DNA of 64,000 nt from Trissonchulus latispiculum (Eukaryota; Nematoda; Enoplea; Enoplida; Ironidae): positions 1 through 64,000 of the forward strand of contig JASAND010013369.1 in assembly GCA_030248195.1 (NCBI GenBank), read 5' to 3'. This document shows, piece by piece, positions 41,484 through 52,326 of the stretch; positions within the stretch are counted from its first letter, which is position 1; each line of letters begins with the position of its first letter. The notes beneath the pieces were generated by a model. That model was not told where the DNA came from. It saw only the letters and a list, made by a program, of their open reading frames with translations, and made no database searches. The translations under genes were made by a program, and so were the position numbers.

Positions 41484-42820
41484 AGCCAACCTTACACACT
41501 AGTGGAAAATGGTTGATTGTTTGTCAAATTAGAGTGTAATTTTGTACATCTGTGATTTAAAATATTGACTCTCCTATTGTAGATACATCCCAAAACTACA
41601 GTATAACTGTTTTTACACATGTATCGCCAACTTCACACTGTACATTAGATTATTGTAGGCCTACTGTAGAAATACTGTAAAATACTGTAGAAATACTGTA
41701 AAATCTAGAAGGTTACTGTAATTTTAAATCCTTATACTTAGGCTTAGCACGTCTAACTGACTGATATTCCACAAAATACCCCCTCTTTGCCACCGCCCGC
41801 CCCGGCGCGGTGTTCCCAGAAAGGAAGTAAAAAGAGAATACAAATGGTTAGAGGTAAAACAAAGGGTTAAGAGCAAACGGAGAAGATAAAATGTGGACCC
41901 TCACTGGTCTCACAAGTGGGACTCCCACTGACAGACATGTGCCACTGGCACGACAGACTTTTGCCAACTTTGACAACAACTTTACTGGGCCCTTAGACTA
42001 CTGAGTGCTACGACTCTACTACAACGACAACTACAACAACGTGGACATAAAATTTTTCGGCTGTCACCGAGACAGAACACAGACTGTACCCTGGAGCACA
42101 CCGCCCAGGAGACGGCGGCTGGAGGGGCGTACCGGGAACATCAGTCAGTTATTTCCCCCCACCAAGCGAAATATACAACGGAAGCTAAGGACACCCATAT
42201 TTATGAAGAAAACAATGTACAGACAATAAGGCAAGGTTTTAAGGCATTAGACAAAACAGACACTAATGAAATAAACATAGCAAAATTAGTATTTATTAAA
42301 AATAGCTGCATAACAATGCCAAAATACGACTCAAACAAAAAATTACGAAAATAAAGACAGTATTAAAGACATACAGTTAAAGCAATTACAAAACCGGTCC
42401 TAGTGTCTTGGGACCCAACAAAACTTGGGCTCTACGGCCTCCAAACCAATCTCACAAAACTTACAAAGTATGAACACAAAAATCAAATATGGTGCGCAAA
42501 TTACAGACGGGAACAATGGCGGACCCCAATTATACGGCTGGACCCCACTACAAACTACCTCAAACTGGTTTTGACAGAGCCTTATATAGTGAAGACTAAT
42601 CAATAAAGCCAACCTTACACACTAGTGGAAAATGGTTGATTGTTTGTCAAATTAGAGTGTAATTTTGTACATCTGTGATTTAAAATATTGACTCTGCTAT
42701 TGTAGATACATCCCAAAACTACAGTATAACTGTTTTTACACATGTATCGCCAACTTCACACTGTACATTAGATTATTGTAGGCCTACTGTAGAAATACTG
42801 TAAAATACTGTAGAAATACT
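41295..42820. repeat. 403-bp direct repeat pair
   Basis: 41295-41697 and 42418-42820 are equal in length and differ at about two positions, with 720 bases between. Both start ACAAAACTTGGGCTC and end TAGAAATACT. The sequence has a coding end, a poly(A) signal and a (CTGTA)-rich tail. It does not have TG...CA ends, so an LTR is unlikely. A recent unequal duplication is the simpler explanation. Confidence 0.93.
42403..42606 (+). CDS. Unrecognised frame, tandem copy 2
   Basis: The same C-terminal frame as copy 1, but with a different upstream sequence (VLVSWDPT). In the spacer, other frames with similar composition (NFDNNFTGPLDY near 41970; YNDNYNNVDIKFFG near 42020) suggest a broken larger gene of the same kind. 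No family is recognised. Confidence 0.3.
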   Translation: MSWDPTKLGLYGLQTNLTKLTKYEHKNQIWCANYRREQWRTPIIRLDPTTNYLKLVLTEPYIVKTNQ

Positions 42821-43820
42821 TGAAAAATTTGCTGCTTGGACCGCTTCCCCAAATTTGGGTTATGGTACAAGAGCAGGTACAAGTTGAGCAAAACGAAGTA
42901 CAGGGCTCCTCAGGAGTCGGTGCTCATGTTAGTGCATGGTGTAGACTGGCAGCAGGGTCGTATCCAGGGGGGTGGTCCAGAGGGTTGTAATGAAAAGACT
43001 TTCATTAATGGTCAAAATGGGTCAAAATTGGTTAACCAGTTAATTATTTGAAAGAACGAACAACATCCTGTTGAACAGAAGATCATTGCATTGCTTATGT
43101 TTCATCATGTTTGCCGGAATGAGAAGTCCAAGTTCATATTTGTATAAATATTTTGTAATTGATAAAAATATCAGAGTTGCCAGACTGAAACCTACAATTA
43201 ATATCTTGGTTTTTACTCCAAAGGGTGAATTAATAATAGAACTAGACTCGTTTAATTGCTCAATAGGGATATCTCACCATCTATAACACCAAGAATAACA
43301 GAATGCACACTTAAAACTAATATCTAAATCAAAGAATCCATTAATCAAAGCGAATTGGCAAGAGATCCATTTGAAGAGTGGGTACTCTTCTTTGATCCGG
43401 AATTGGTCCGGGATGGGACCTTTTCAATCGTATTGTCATCCATGGTGGTTAATAAATCCGTGCCAAAGCAATTTTAGTTTCTAATTGCAGAAAGGAATTA
43501 CGCAAAATTGTGTCTGCAGTTGTAGAAATTCCCTAAAGTGTAGTTTTATGGCTAGAAAGTGCCACATATTGGAAGATAGTCACTTAGCTAGGCTTAAAAT
43601 AGGTAGATAGGTAATTATTTAATGTAAAATGAACTTATTATTTGTTAGCAAGGGTTTATATTCATTAATTGATAGTAATTAGGCTTAAATTAGTCAATTT
43701 TAATAATTTTGTGTTGAAAAATAACTTAAGTTCATTGGAAAGGCAATTTTCTCCTGTTTCCAAAAATACAATCCCCACTTTTCAACTCCCAAAAATGAAT
43801 GAGTTATTAAGCAAAATGTT
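42821..43820. other. No gene; one transposon-end motif
   Basis: AGGGTCGTATCCAGGGGGGT at about 42954-42973 resembles the ends of the short element at 58711-58892. The rest is AT-rich without supported features. Confidence 0.45.
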
Positions 43821-43823
43821 TTA

Positions 43824-45720
43824 GTAAGATTACTTTCTATTTCGTAATCTTACCTTTTAAAAGGTTTGCCTTAAAGTTAATTCCCTCCCACCTTTGCCTT
43901 AACTTCTGGAAACTCCCTTTTTCCATTGTCTGGGAAGTTGTCTACTTCCCAGACAGCGTAGTAGTGGGAGTGCTACTACGTCCATTCACTCTTTCTATGT
44001 GAGGCTTGTCCTCACTTGAACTTTTCTTTGGGCCAAAAGGCCAGGAGAGAATTGCCTCTCCAAAAGAAAGTTAGTACACACCTTTGTGTACATAGGTAGG
44101 ACTGGAGGGGGCTTAGCCTCCTCCGTAATAAATTAAAATTAATGAAAATTAGTAGAAATAGGTAAGAACGTACGTAGAATACAAATATATAATTAGTTTT
44201 AGGTAGGAAATTACGTACGATTTTTTATGCACATTTTTTAGGCAATTGCTCCCTACTTCCTCGGTCAAGCGAGGACACTGAGTTTCTAGCAATAGGGAGC
44301 AATTGTTGCTAAGGTTGCTGTGTTGGCTTCTCTTGTTTGCGGCCAAAAGTTCACTCAAAATTTCAAAGTAGGGGCCCAGGACAAGAGAAGCCAAAGAAAA
44401 TATTAAAATTTGAAATGGACATATAAGTTGTGCCCAAAGATGGCACTTAAAATTATTTTTCCCATAATCGGCCGGGATTGGCCTGATTTTTAAGCCCCAT
44501 TTCAGCCGAATCCGAGAAAGTTGAAAATTAGATCCGAAACTTCCCCCTTTGGTTGCATTTACATGTTAACCAAAATTTTATAAAATTTCAGAAAGTTTCG
44601 GACCTAGAAATTAATCAGAAAAGTGGTCAGCTGGGGGCAATATTTCGCCATTATCGTTAATCTTCACCCCAACTGACCACCAGGCCCAAAAAGAGCCTGG
44701 ATCTTCATGTGGAAAAGATAGGAAGCTTCTGGAAGTTTCTAGAAACTTCTAGAAGCTTCCACCTAAAATCAAAGAGAAGTCTCCGTCTCCGAGCTGTCAC
44801 TGAGCTGTCAGAGAGCTGTCAGCTCAGTGGCGAATTCTAAAATTCTCATTAGTGTTCGCTGAGATGCGGCCGTAGTCGGTCGCTTATTCCCCTCCTCTAA
44901 GCGCGCATCCTTATAGTGGGCTGTGGTTTGCAGCACCTAGGATTGCGCGCTTCCCCCCAATTTTTAGGAAAAATCTAGGAACTTTTCTGGCCTTCGGGCC
45001 AGAAAAGGCACTGAGTTAACCACCGCGAACACACTCAACTTGAGGAGCCATTGGGTCTTTTATGCCCGGCTCAACTACACTGCCTAGGCTTAAAAATTTA
45101 GGGATTTTATACTGTCGGCCTTCGGGCCTATATTTTTTATATATTATGCATTTTTTGGCCTTAGGGCCCCTTTTTTCTTTTGTGTGGCCAATTGGCCAAT
45201 TTTTTACTATTCCAAGCCACGGCCCTAGAGGCCAGTTTTTGCATTTTGAAGAAGGCCCTCGTGGCTATGGGGGTTTTGTAGTTTACGGGATTTGAGTGGG
45301 GACCTCACCTTTTGAGCCTGAGATAGAGGGTCCCTTAATTACGACCCTAATTTTATTAAGCTAGTTATAGGGATCTTTTCACCTCACAGCCGACAACTAG
45401 GTGTTGTCGGCCATATTCTGTAACGAAGGCGCTAACGATCTAAAAGTCACTGTTCTCGTAATTGTTTTGTTTTCAGCGTTAGGTCGGCTTCAAAATTATC
45501 AGGTTTCTAAAATATAGGTTATCTTCGAATTGAATCTAAAACCTTGAGTCTTTACACTATCTTGTTGATTAATAATTCTGAGTTTTGGGGAGGAATGGCC
45601 GGCTTCCTCTGATCAGTAAATTAAAATATGTTTTCTGCTATCTTGTTTAATAATAATTGCTTGGCAATTATTATTCACTCAGGCTTTCACAAAGTTCTAG
45701 TCAAGTTTCTTTTAAACGAG
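43824..45720. repeat. Dense array of short perfect hairpins
   Basis: Many stems with short loops follow one another: 43824-43853 (10 bp), 43927-43955 (12 bp, TTGTCTA-type loop), 43957-43980 (8 bp), 44074-44091 (7 bp), 44243-44305 (13 bp with an inner CCTCG/CGAGG hairpin), 44323-44394 (14 bp), 44721-44760 (20 bp, one G-T), 44982-45007 (11 bp, TTCG loop), a second GGCC-TTCG-GGCC at about 45118-45129, 45391-45411 (8 bp) and 45649-45675 (12 bp). No protein-coding gene is supported. Function unknown. Confidence 0.85.
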
Positions 45721-48700
45721 GAAAACATTAGGTTTTCCTAAAATTCGAGTTACCAAGTTTCAAAAGTTCCCAAAGTTCATATTAATTAAAACAGCAACAT
45801 TAATGAGAAAATTACGAAAAAATGTGCATAAACCAGTAGTTTAGGGAAGTACCTAGAATTTAGATTAGGAATAGAAAAGTTAGTAGTTAGGATTGTTTAA
45901 CATGATCAATAATGGTAATATTATGTTTTGTAATTATGTTGTATTTCAGGAATTTAGGAGGTACTAGCTAAGTTAGAATGTGTGAAAGTGTGTGTGTGTG
46001 AATGTCAGTTCTGTGTATGTTTGTATGTGTGATGCAGATCACATAAACTCCTTCTGTTCGACGAAGGTTGTGAGAACTGCAAGAATGAGAACGAAGGACC
46101 AAATTAGCGTGTGTGTGATGTGTATGAAAGTGTAAAAATGAGTGTATGAATGAGGCAACTCATGTAAACTCCTTTTGTGCAAGAAAGGTCTTGAAGTTTG
46201 CCAGGTGTGACTGATATTAAGGTATTAGGCAGGATAAGGGTAGATCTGACTAGCAGTCACCCAAATATTAACAATACAGTACGTAAGTGTGAATGTCGTA
46301 TAAGTGTGCCAGCAGTGGCACAGTGTGAATGTTGTATGAATGTCGTATAAGTGTGCCAGCAGTAACACAGTGTGAATGAGGTATAAATGTTGCATAAGTG
46401 TGCCAGCAGTGGCACAGTGTGAATGTTGTATAAATGTCGTATAAGTGTGCCAGCAGTAACACAGTGTGAGTGTTGTATGAATGTCGTATAAGTGTGCCAG
46501 CAGCGGCACAGTGTGAATGTTGTACGAATGTTGCATAAGTGTGCCAACAGTGGTTCAGTGCGAGTGTTGTGTGAATGTGATACTATTAACTGAATGCGAA
46601 TGTGAGACAGAAGTTGTAAATGTGTATGCTTGATGGCATTGTGCCCCATGTGAGCTCCCGTGGGATTATGGGCATTGGGGAAACACAAGTAGCCGTTCGA
46701 ACTCAGGTAGTAGGCAGGAAAGTCATACAATTAGGAGCCGAAAATAAATTATCAAAGTGTGCAAGTGTGATTGAGTGAAGTGTCGGCATGAATGAGGTTC
46801 GAATGTGCATAATAGAGACATAAAACCAGAAATATGCAAATGAGGTAGTGATTCTGGGCCTAGGGTCACGGGGACCCCGGATTAGGTCATAAACATCAGG
46901 TATTGCTCAGAGAGTCCTCGATTCGCCCGCGTAGGCAACTCCATGTAATTGGGCGGGCGAATCGCAACAAAAGGACACAGCACTTAATCGAATTACTCAA
47001 CGATGCTCTTATTTCGCTTGAAATTCCAATCTCCTGTACTTTCGGTTAAAATTACCTAGGAATACGTAAGGAATTAGTTAGGTAAATATTGTTATTAATT
47101 GTTGTAATTGTGATGTTCCCTGCCTGAAAAGTATGATTATTATGGTTCTTGTCTGCCATGGGTAATGCTGTAATTTTCATGCCCACCAAAAAGTGAGGAT
47201 TCCAAAATCGCCAACTGGGAACGGCATTACATTTAACGGTTCAGTGTCCGTCAGGTTTAGTTACCAAAAGTGGTCTCAAAATCAATAAAAGGGGTTCGGT
47301 TGATTGTTTTGAATATGGGTTTTGGTTGACGATTCGAGTTATTAAGGTTAAATAGGCAATTGGTCAGCATCGTGAATGGCAGTATGCAGGAAACAATAAT
47401 AATTCTGAAATAGTAAATGCATTACTTAGTTACGTACGACTAGCAGTTAGTATTTGTTAGACTATCTTCCAATAACAGTAAAACTGGCGTTTATGCACAA
47501 GTCCTCTGTTTTATACTGAAATTACAGTTTTAAATCAATCTGTGCAGGAAATGGGTATTTCCTGCAGTTTTGGACCAGAAATCGTCCAAAAGCAAGTAAA
47601 TTTGCGATTGTTGTATCTTCTCTGTCCAATAGTCAAATTATGGAAATAACCGCTAAGTGATTCAAGGAATTGGCTCTCGTTTGTAATCAGAAACTCGAAA
47701 TGAGCCGAATTCAGCGTTATAGCCCCATATCGCACAAACGCAGAATGTACATTACAGAAATGAATTTTAGTTACAATTTCCTGCACAACAGTGCAGGAAA
47801 TTGTTCGAAATATTACATTCTGCAAACCGGGTCTTTACTGTCAGAGATAACTTAAAAGCCTTCAAAATTTCACACTAAAATTAACAAGTTTTAAGCGTTT
47901 CAACAATTTCAAGATGACAAGTTCATGCCTAAGATCTGAAAGCCAAAAGAGTGAATAATGGTTGCTGGGTTCGATTCCCGCACCATAACTGTGTAATTAA
48001 TGGGTTTTAACCCATTTGATTCAGGTGCGGAGCTCGCGAAGATCTCGCCTGAAGAAGTCAGTCTGCCTCTGATCGATATTAGTGGTTAATCAGTTCGGAT
48101 TCAGTTTGTTGAGATATTTTGGAGCCGGAAGAGCTCAGTCTATTCAGGACATTTGGGAATCAGCATACAGCTGTAGGTACTCTAGTTGATTTTGGAGTGT
48201 AACGGAACCTTTAAGGCAGAGACGAGTCGTGCTACCATCGGGATCATTTGTGGTGTTTAAAACCAACTGTTAAAAGCTGTGAAAATTAGCTAGTGAGCCG
48301 AGCCGAACGTTCACTACGGATTCTTGAACTCTGTAACCTTGAACCTTGCTACTTTCTTTCGTGCCTTAATCGACGAAAAATGATGATGTCTGTTTTTGTT
48401 TACCTGATGGGGGTGGGTACCCCCATTGCTCTGCTTTAAAAGTCCAGTTACTTGCTGAACCTAAGAAACTATTAGTGGAGAAGAAAACAACAGAAGTCCG
48501 ATCTAAAATTAATTAGAACTTTAATTTTACTGTTTAACTTTTAAACGGCTATCTCCCGGCAACACCCCCAACACTCTCTGAACCTTGTAGTAGCTGATCC
48601 TCTTGAATTGGAGTTGATCTGCAGGAACCTCTCCGATAGCAATCTCTAAAGTGGGCTGTGGAGTCCTAGCGACTACTTTGCAGCAACTGAGAGCTCACCC

Positions 48701-49600
48701 AAAGTCCGAGCCCACCCTCTATTGTATTATTATTATTATTAATTATTATTCTTATTATTATTGTTATTATTATTATCGTTATTAATATTGGTTTTGGTCC
48801 TTTGGTACTGTAAAGGACAGATAAAGAGAGTGCACTAGCATAACACGCACGTAAAGCATATAGGACACCAGTAGTTGAACTGAGTTAGGTCCTAGAGTTG
48901 AGTCATAGCAGAAGTAGAGATATAACAGTAACCTGAAGAAGAGTCTGGCCCTTTGCTGAACGTGTATAACCTAAAATATTTCAAATCCACCCTGTAGAGA
49001 GAGAGTCTGGCAACTCTGGTATATTGGCCGTTAATAGTATTTGTCAATATACTTGTATTTGGTACCCCCTGTTATTATTATTATACAGTATATTAACTAT
49101 TATTATAATCATTATTATATTGAGTACCCAGTTTGTTAGTAATTGTCAGAAACATATTAAACAGAGTGCAGTGTTTAAACAAGACTGCGAACCAGTGACC
49201 TACAGATCCGGGTGTGATCTTCCAAACAAACAGTAAGTTTTCTCAGATCTCGTTAGAGATCTGACTAGAACCTCTCACAGAAGAGAAGAATTGAGTTTGT
49301 GCCTTCGATCTGCGTGTCAAGGCCCTCTATTTGATTTCGGCAGTGAACAAATAGAGCGAGAATCGACCCCTCTCGCCGTTCTCTGTTGATTGCCCACTAA
49401 ACGAACTCACAGCAGTACCCCTACCAGGTTAGCTGTAGAGATCCCCGATTCTGGAAAACTACCTTTCGGGAATCTGGTACATAAGTTTGTCCACTTAGGC
49501 AAACGTGCTAACCTTCCGTGTAAGTGAGCTACCAACCTAAACGACCCCACTTCTTAAATCAAGTCAAATTGGCCACACTTTCTGTTTCAACCCGACTCAG
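45721..49600. other. Continuation of hairpin-rich locus, no gene
   Basis: More stems occur, though less densely: TCGCCCGC/GCGGGCGA around 46922-46960, GCAGGAAAT/ATTTCCTGC at 47545-47566, ATTTCCTGCAC/GTGCAGGAAAT at about 47776-47802, ACCCCCAT near 48405-48425 and AGATCTC/GAGATCT near 49243-49262. ATT microsatellites lie at about 48715-48790 and 49070-49125. No exon or known RNA gene is recognised. Confidence 0.55.
46262..46580. repeat. ~47-bp tandem repeat containing a hairpin
   Basis: About six units of roughly 47 bp (core CGTATAAGTGTGCCAGCAGT then GGCACAGTGTGAATGTTGTA). Each unit has GTGCCAGCAGTGGCAC or a close variant, a self-complementary core. Long minus-strand frames through it are repeat artefacts. 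Confidence 0.92.
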
Positions 49601-49807
49601 TTCATTACACTCGTAAATTTCACATCAATAAGTAAAGCATTGCAATGTGCATAATCGTGAACATTTGAGTTTTTAACATATTTTTGAAGAATAATACTAC
49701 ACCACGCATACACGCTCTTGCATATTGATGCCGACTTTATTCAAAATACAAAAATTTACAGTTGCAATTTACGCAAAGAATGAAATAGCGTTAGATGCTT
49801 TAGTTAG

Positions 49808-50118
49808 ATATGTGTAAGGGAAGCAGGCATAGGAAAGATTGATAAGCCTGCAATGGGAGTTCAGCTGATGGTCTTGTGGTGTAGTTGATTAGCATGTCTG
49901 CTCCGGAGGCAGTAGGGTTGTGGTTCGAAACCCGGCTGGGCTAATTTTTTTACTTTCAATGGTGATTGAAAAAGCTGAACTTTCCCTCTTCCCTTCTCTC
50001 TTCTAGGTCCTGGTTTCGTGGGTACGAGGCTGCCTGAACACTCCCGTTTGGGCTTGTCCTTGGTTTCTTCTTGGTCCACCACACCAAGTACCAACCCTGG
50101 TAGAAGCGCTATATATGT
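49808..50118 (+). mobile_element. SINE-like repeat with tRNA-Arg(CCG)-like core
   Basis: From about 49870 the sequence looks like a tRNA: A-box-like TGGTGTAGTTGATTAGCATG, CTCCGGA anticodon-loop-like segment and B box GGTTCGAAACC. The tail (TCCTGGTTTCGTGGGTACGAG ... CCCTGGTAGAAGCGCTATA) matches the tail at 52090-52180. About 60 bases upstream of the tRNA part also match the second copy, so the tRNA part is internal rather than at the 5' end. Likely Pol III-derived. Confidence 0.75.
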
Positions 50119-51895
50119 ATAACAGATACCAAATTAATTCGCTTAAATATTTCCATTACGGATTTAATCCGTAATTGCAAAAAATCTCCAACTTCTGGGG
50201 GGCTCCGCACCCCAGACCCACCGGTGTTCCCTTCCAATGCTGTTTTCAGGGATCAGTAGTTCTCAAGAGTTTTCAAAACTGAATATATGTTTGATATTTA
50301 CTACCTTTTCTCAATGCTATTCCTAAATATTTCATTACTTTTCAATACTTTAATTGGTTTAACTATATTATATAACATTGAAATATCGGAATGTGTGTCA
50401 GTAATGTTGAAAATTACTCAAGGTAGTGCGTTAGATGCAACAGGTGCCAAATAAAATCTTTTTAAACATTTCCATTACGAATTATTCTGGAATTACAAAA
50501 AATTCTTCAGAAGACCCCCCGCCGTGTACATTGGCCGCATCTTTATTCTATAGATGCCCTTGTAATCGTGCATTACTGTTAAGCACCATCAACCTTCTAA
50601 ATTGTCTAAATAGTGTTACACTAACGAAATTACCAAAATTTTTATAAATAAATCAATTTTATGCACAGATAACACGATAAAAAAATTCTACCTGGACGCA
50701 AAATTTCTCAACTGGACGCAGCTTAAACTTAGTGGGACGCAAGTTTGACGCAAATCCAAAACCATAAAAACCCTGGCCTGGAGGTCATTTTAGCCTTTGA
50801 TTCGTCAGCTGGCTGTTTCTGGGCAGCTGGGCCGTCGAACGGCCGGCCATCTGAACGGGGGTCTATTCTCTGATTGTCCAATTAGTCTAGTGCTTAATGT
50901 AGTTAGTTTGATAATTAATTATAACTTTAATTGGGTTAATGCAATTAAAAAACTAACTCCATAAACGTTGCCACATTTCTTCTTATCTTTCCAATGATAC
51001 AAAAATTGTTGCATAATGCATAGTATTGAATTCGTAGAAATGCTTCATGCATTATGCAACAATTTTTATATCATTGGAACGAGCAGAAATACTTTTCCAC
51101 ACAAGGAAACTAGATATCGCCTTGATTGAAAATTCTGTTCCTTTTTAGTTTTAAAAGCAAGCTCCACTAGCCCCTGCCTAAGCCTACTCAATTAACGTAC
51201 CAGTTTTTACTTGCATATGCAACGCCTAAGTACATACAAAAAGACGTGTTGCGTAAAGCAACAAGTTCGGCATAAAAACAATAGAACTGAATTCAAGAAC
51301 TGTACAATAAAAGCAAATACATTAAAAAATTTTGCACAGAATAATAATAATAATATATAGACACAAGCAAAGTCAGACTCATAAAACGTACTGGGTTTAT
51401 TTTAGACGAAAAACGTGGGGGTGAGTGGAGGGAGAAAGTGGGGGAAAAGCAAACGTGGACGGTACCGAAGGTGGTCTAAAATCGCCAAAAAACTGCAGTA
51501 AAATGCGCCTGTTTTCTACAACTTACATCTTGTTAAAAATAAGCTAAAAAGTGCTAAAAATTCAGTTTTAGTACTAAAAACGACGATTTAAAAACAAGAA
51601 TTTTGAATTTTTGGCCAAAAATCCTTAAGATTTAGCAATTTCAGGAAACTCAAAATGAGTAACCCGAAAAAGGGGGGAGGGGCGTACCCCGCCCCTCCTC
51701 CACTAAAGTAACAGAACGTATATGCACAACAAATTTGAGCTCGGTAGCAGAGTATAACTGAAACCACATATATACAAGAAAGCTCCCAAATTCAGATATA
51801 AGACACGTACATAAAAATAAATGTTGCTAATGCGAGCTCCTCTCCAAACAAAAGATGACAAAGAAAGAAAACGGAACTACAGTATAGTAGAATAG
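50119..51895. other. No gene; one 33-bp-arm hairpin
   Basis: An inverted repeat at 50991-51077 has arms of about 33 bp (CCAATGATA ... AATTGTTGCATAATGCAT). GC-rich blocks near 50195-50225 (GGGGGGCTCCGCACCCC) resemble 52970-52995. No exon is supported. Confidence 0.5.
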
Positions 51896-52195
51896 AGATG
51901 TAAGGTGAGCAGGCAAGGGAAAAATTGACACGACCCCTATGAGAGCTCAGCCGATGGCCCCGTGGTGCAGTGGTAGCCCATCTGACTTGCAAGCGGAAGG
52001 GACGTGTCTCGAATCCCGGTCGGGCAAAATCTTTCAAACTTTCAAGCTTGAATGAAAAGCTGACCTTCCCTATGCCCCCCTCTACTAAGTCCTGGTTTCA
52101 AGGGTACAAGGGTGCCTGACGTCTTCCGTCTGGGGCATGTCCGCGGTATTTGTCTTGGCCCACCAGCCCTGGTAGAAGCGCTATAGTGTAGTGTA
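51896..52195 (+). mobile_element. SINE-like repeat with tRNA-Ala(TGC)-like core
   Basis: Same upstream 60 bases and same tail as the copy at 49808-50118, but the tRNA-like part differs: CCGTGGTGCAGTGGTAGCCC as the A-box region, loop CTTGCAA (anticodon TGC by position) and a TCTCGAATCCC B box. This is a second member of the family with a different or strongly diverged tRNA core. Confidence 0.75.
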
Positions 52196-52326
52196 GCACA
52201 CTTCTTTCACAGTGTGTACATAAATGCTTGAAATTTACAAACCAAAGGCATCAAATTAAATTCTATCATCTTGCAGAAACTAAAGCACAAAGCACAAAGC
52301 ACAACAGCAGAAGAGCCACCCCTCTA

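Noticed and set aside
41295..42820. LTR pair of a small retrotransposon
   Set aside because: No TG...CA ends, no priming sites, and the repeat contains a coding end with a poly(A) signal.
43824..45720. CRISPR-like array
   Set aside because: The stems differ in sequence, there is no repeated unit with spacers, and the context is eukaryotic.
46225..46730. Three Cys/His-rich minus-strand frames up to 157 residues
   Set aside because: They are translations of the 47-bp tandem repeat in different frames, with no start context or family.
49861..49945. Functional tRNA-Arg gene
   Set aside because: Anticodon stem has mismatches, and the sequence is embedded in a repeat shared with 51896-52195, so it is SINE-derived.
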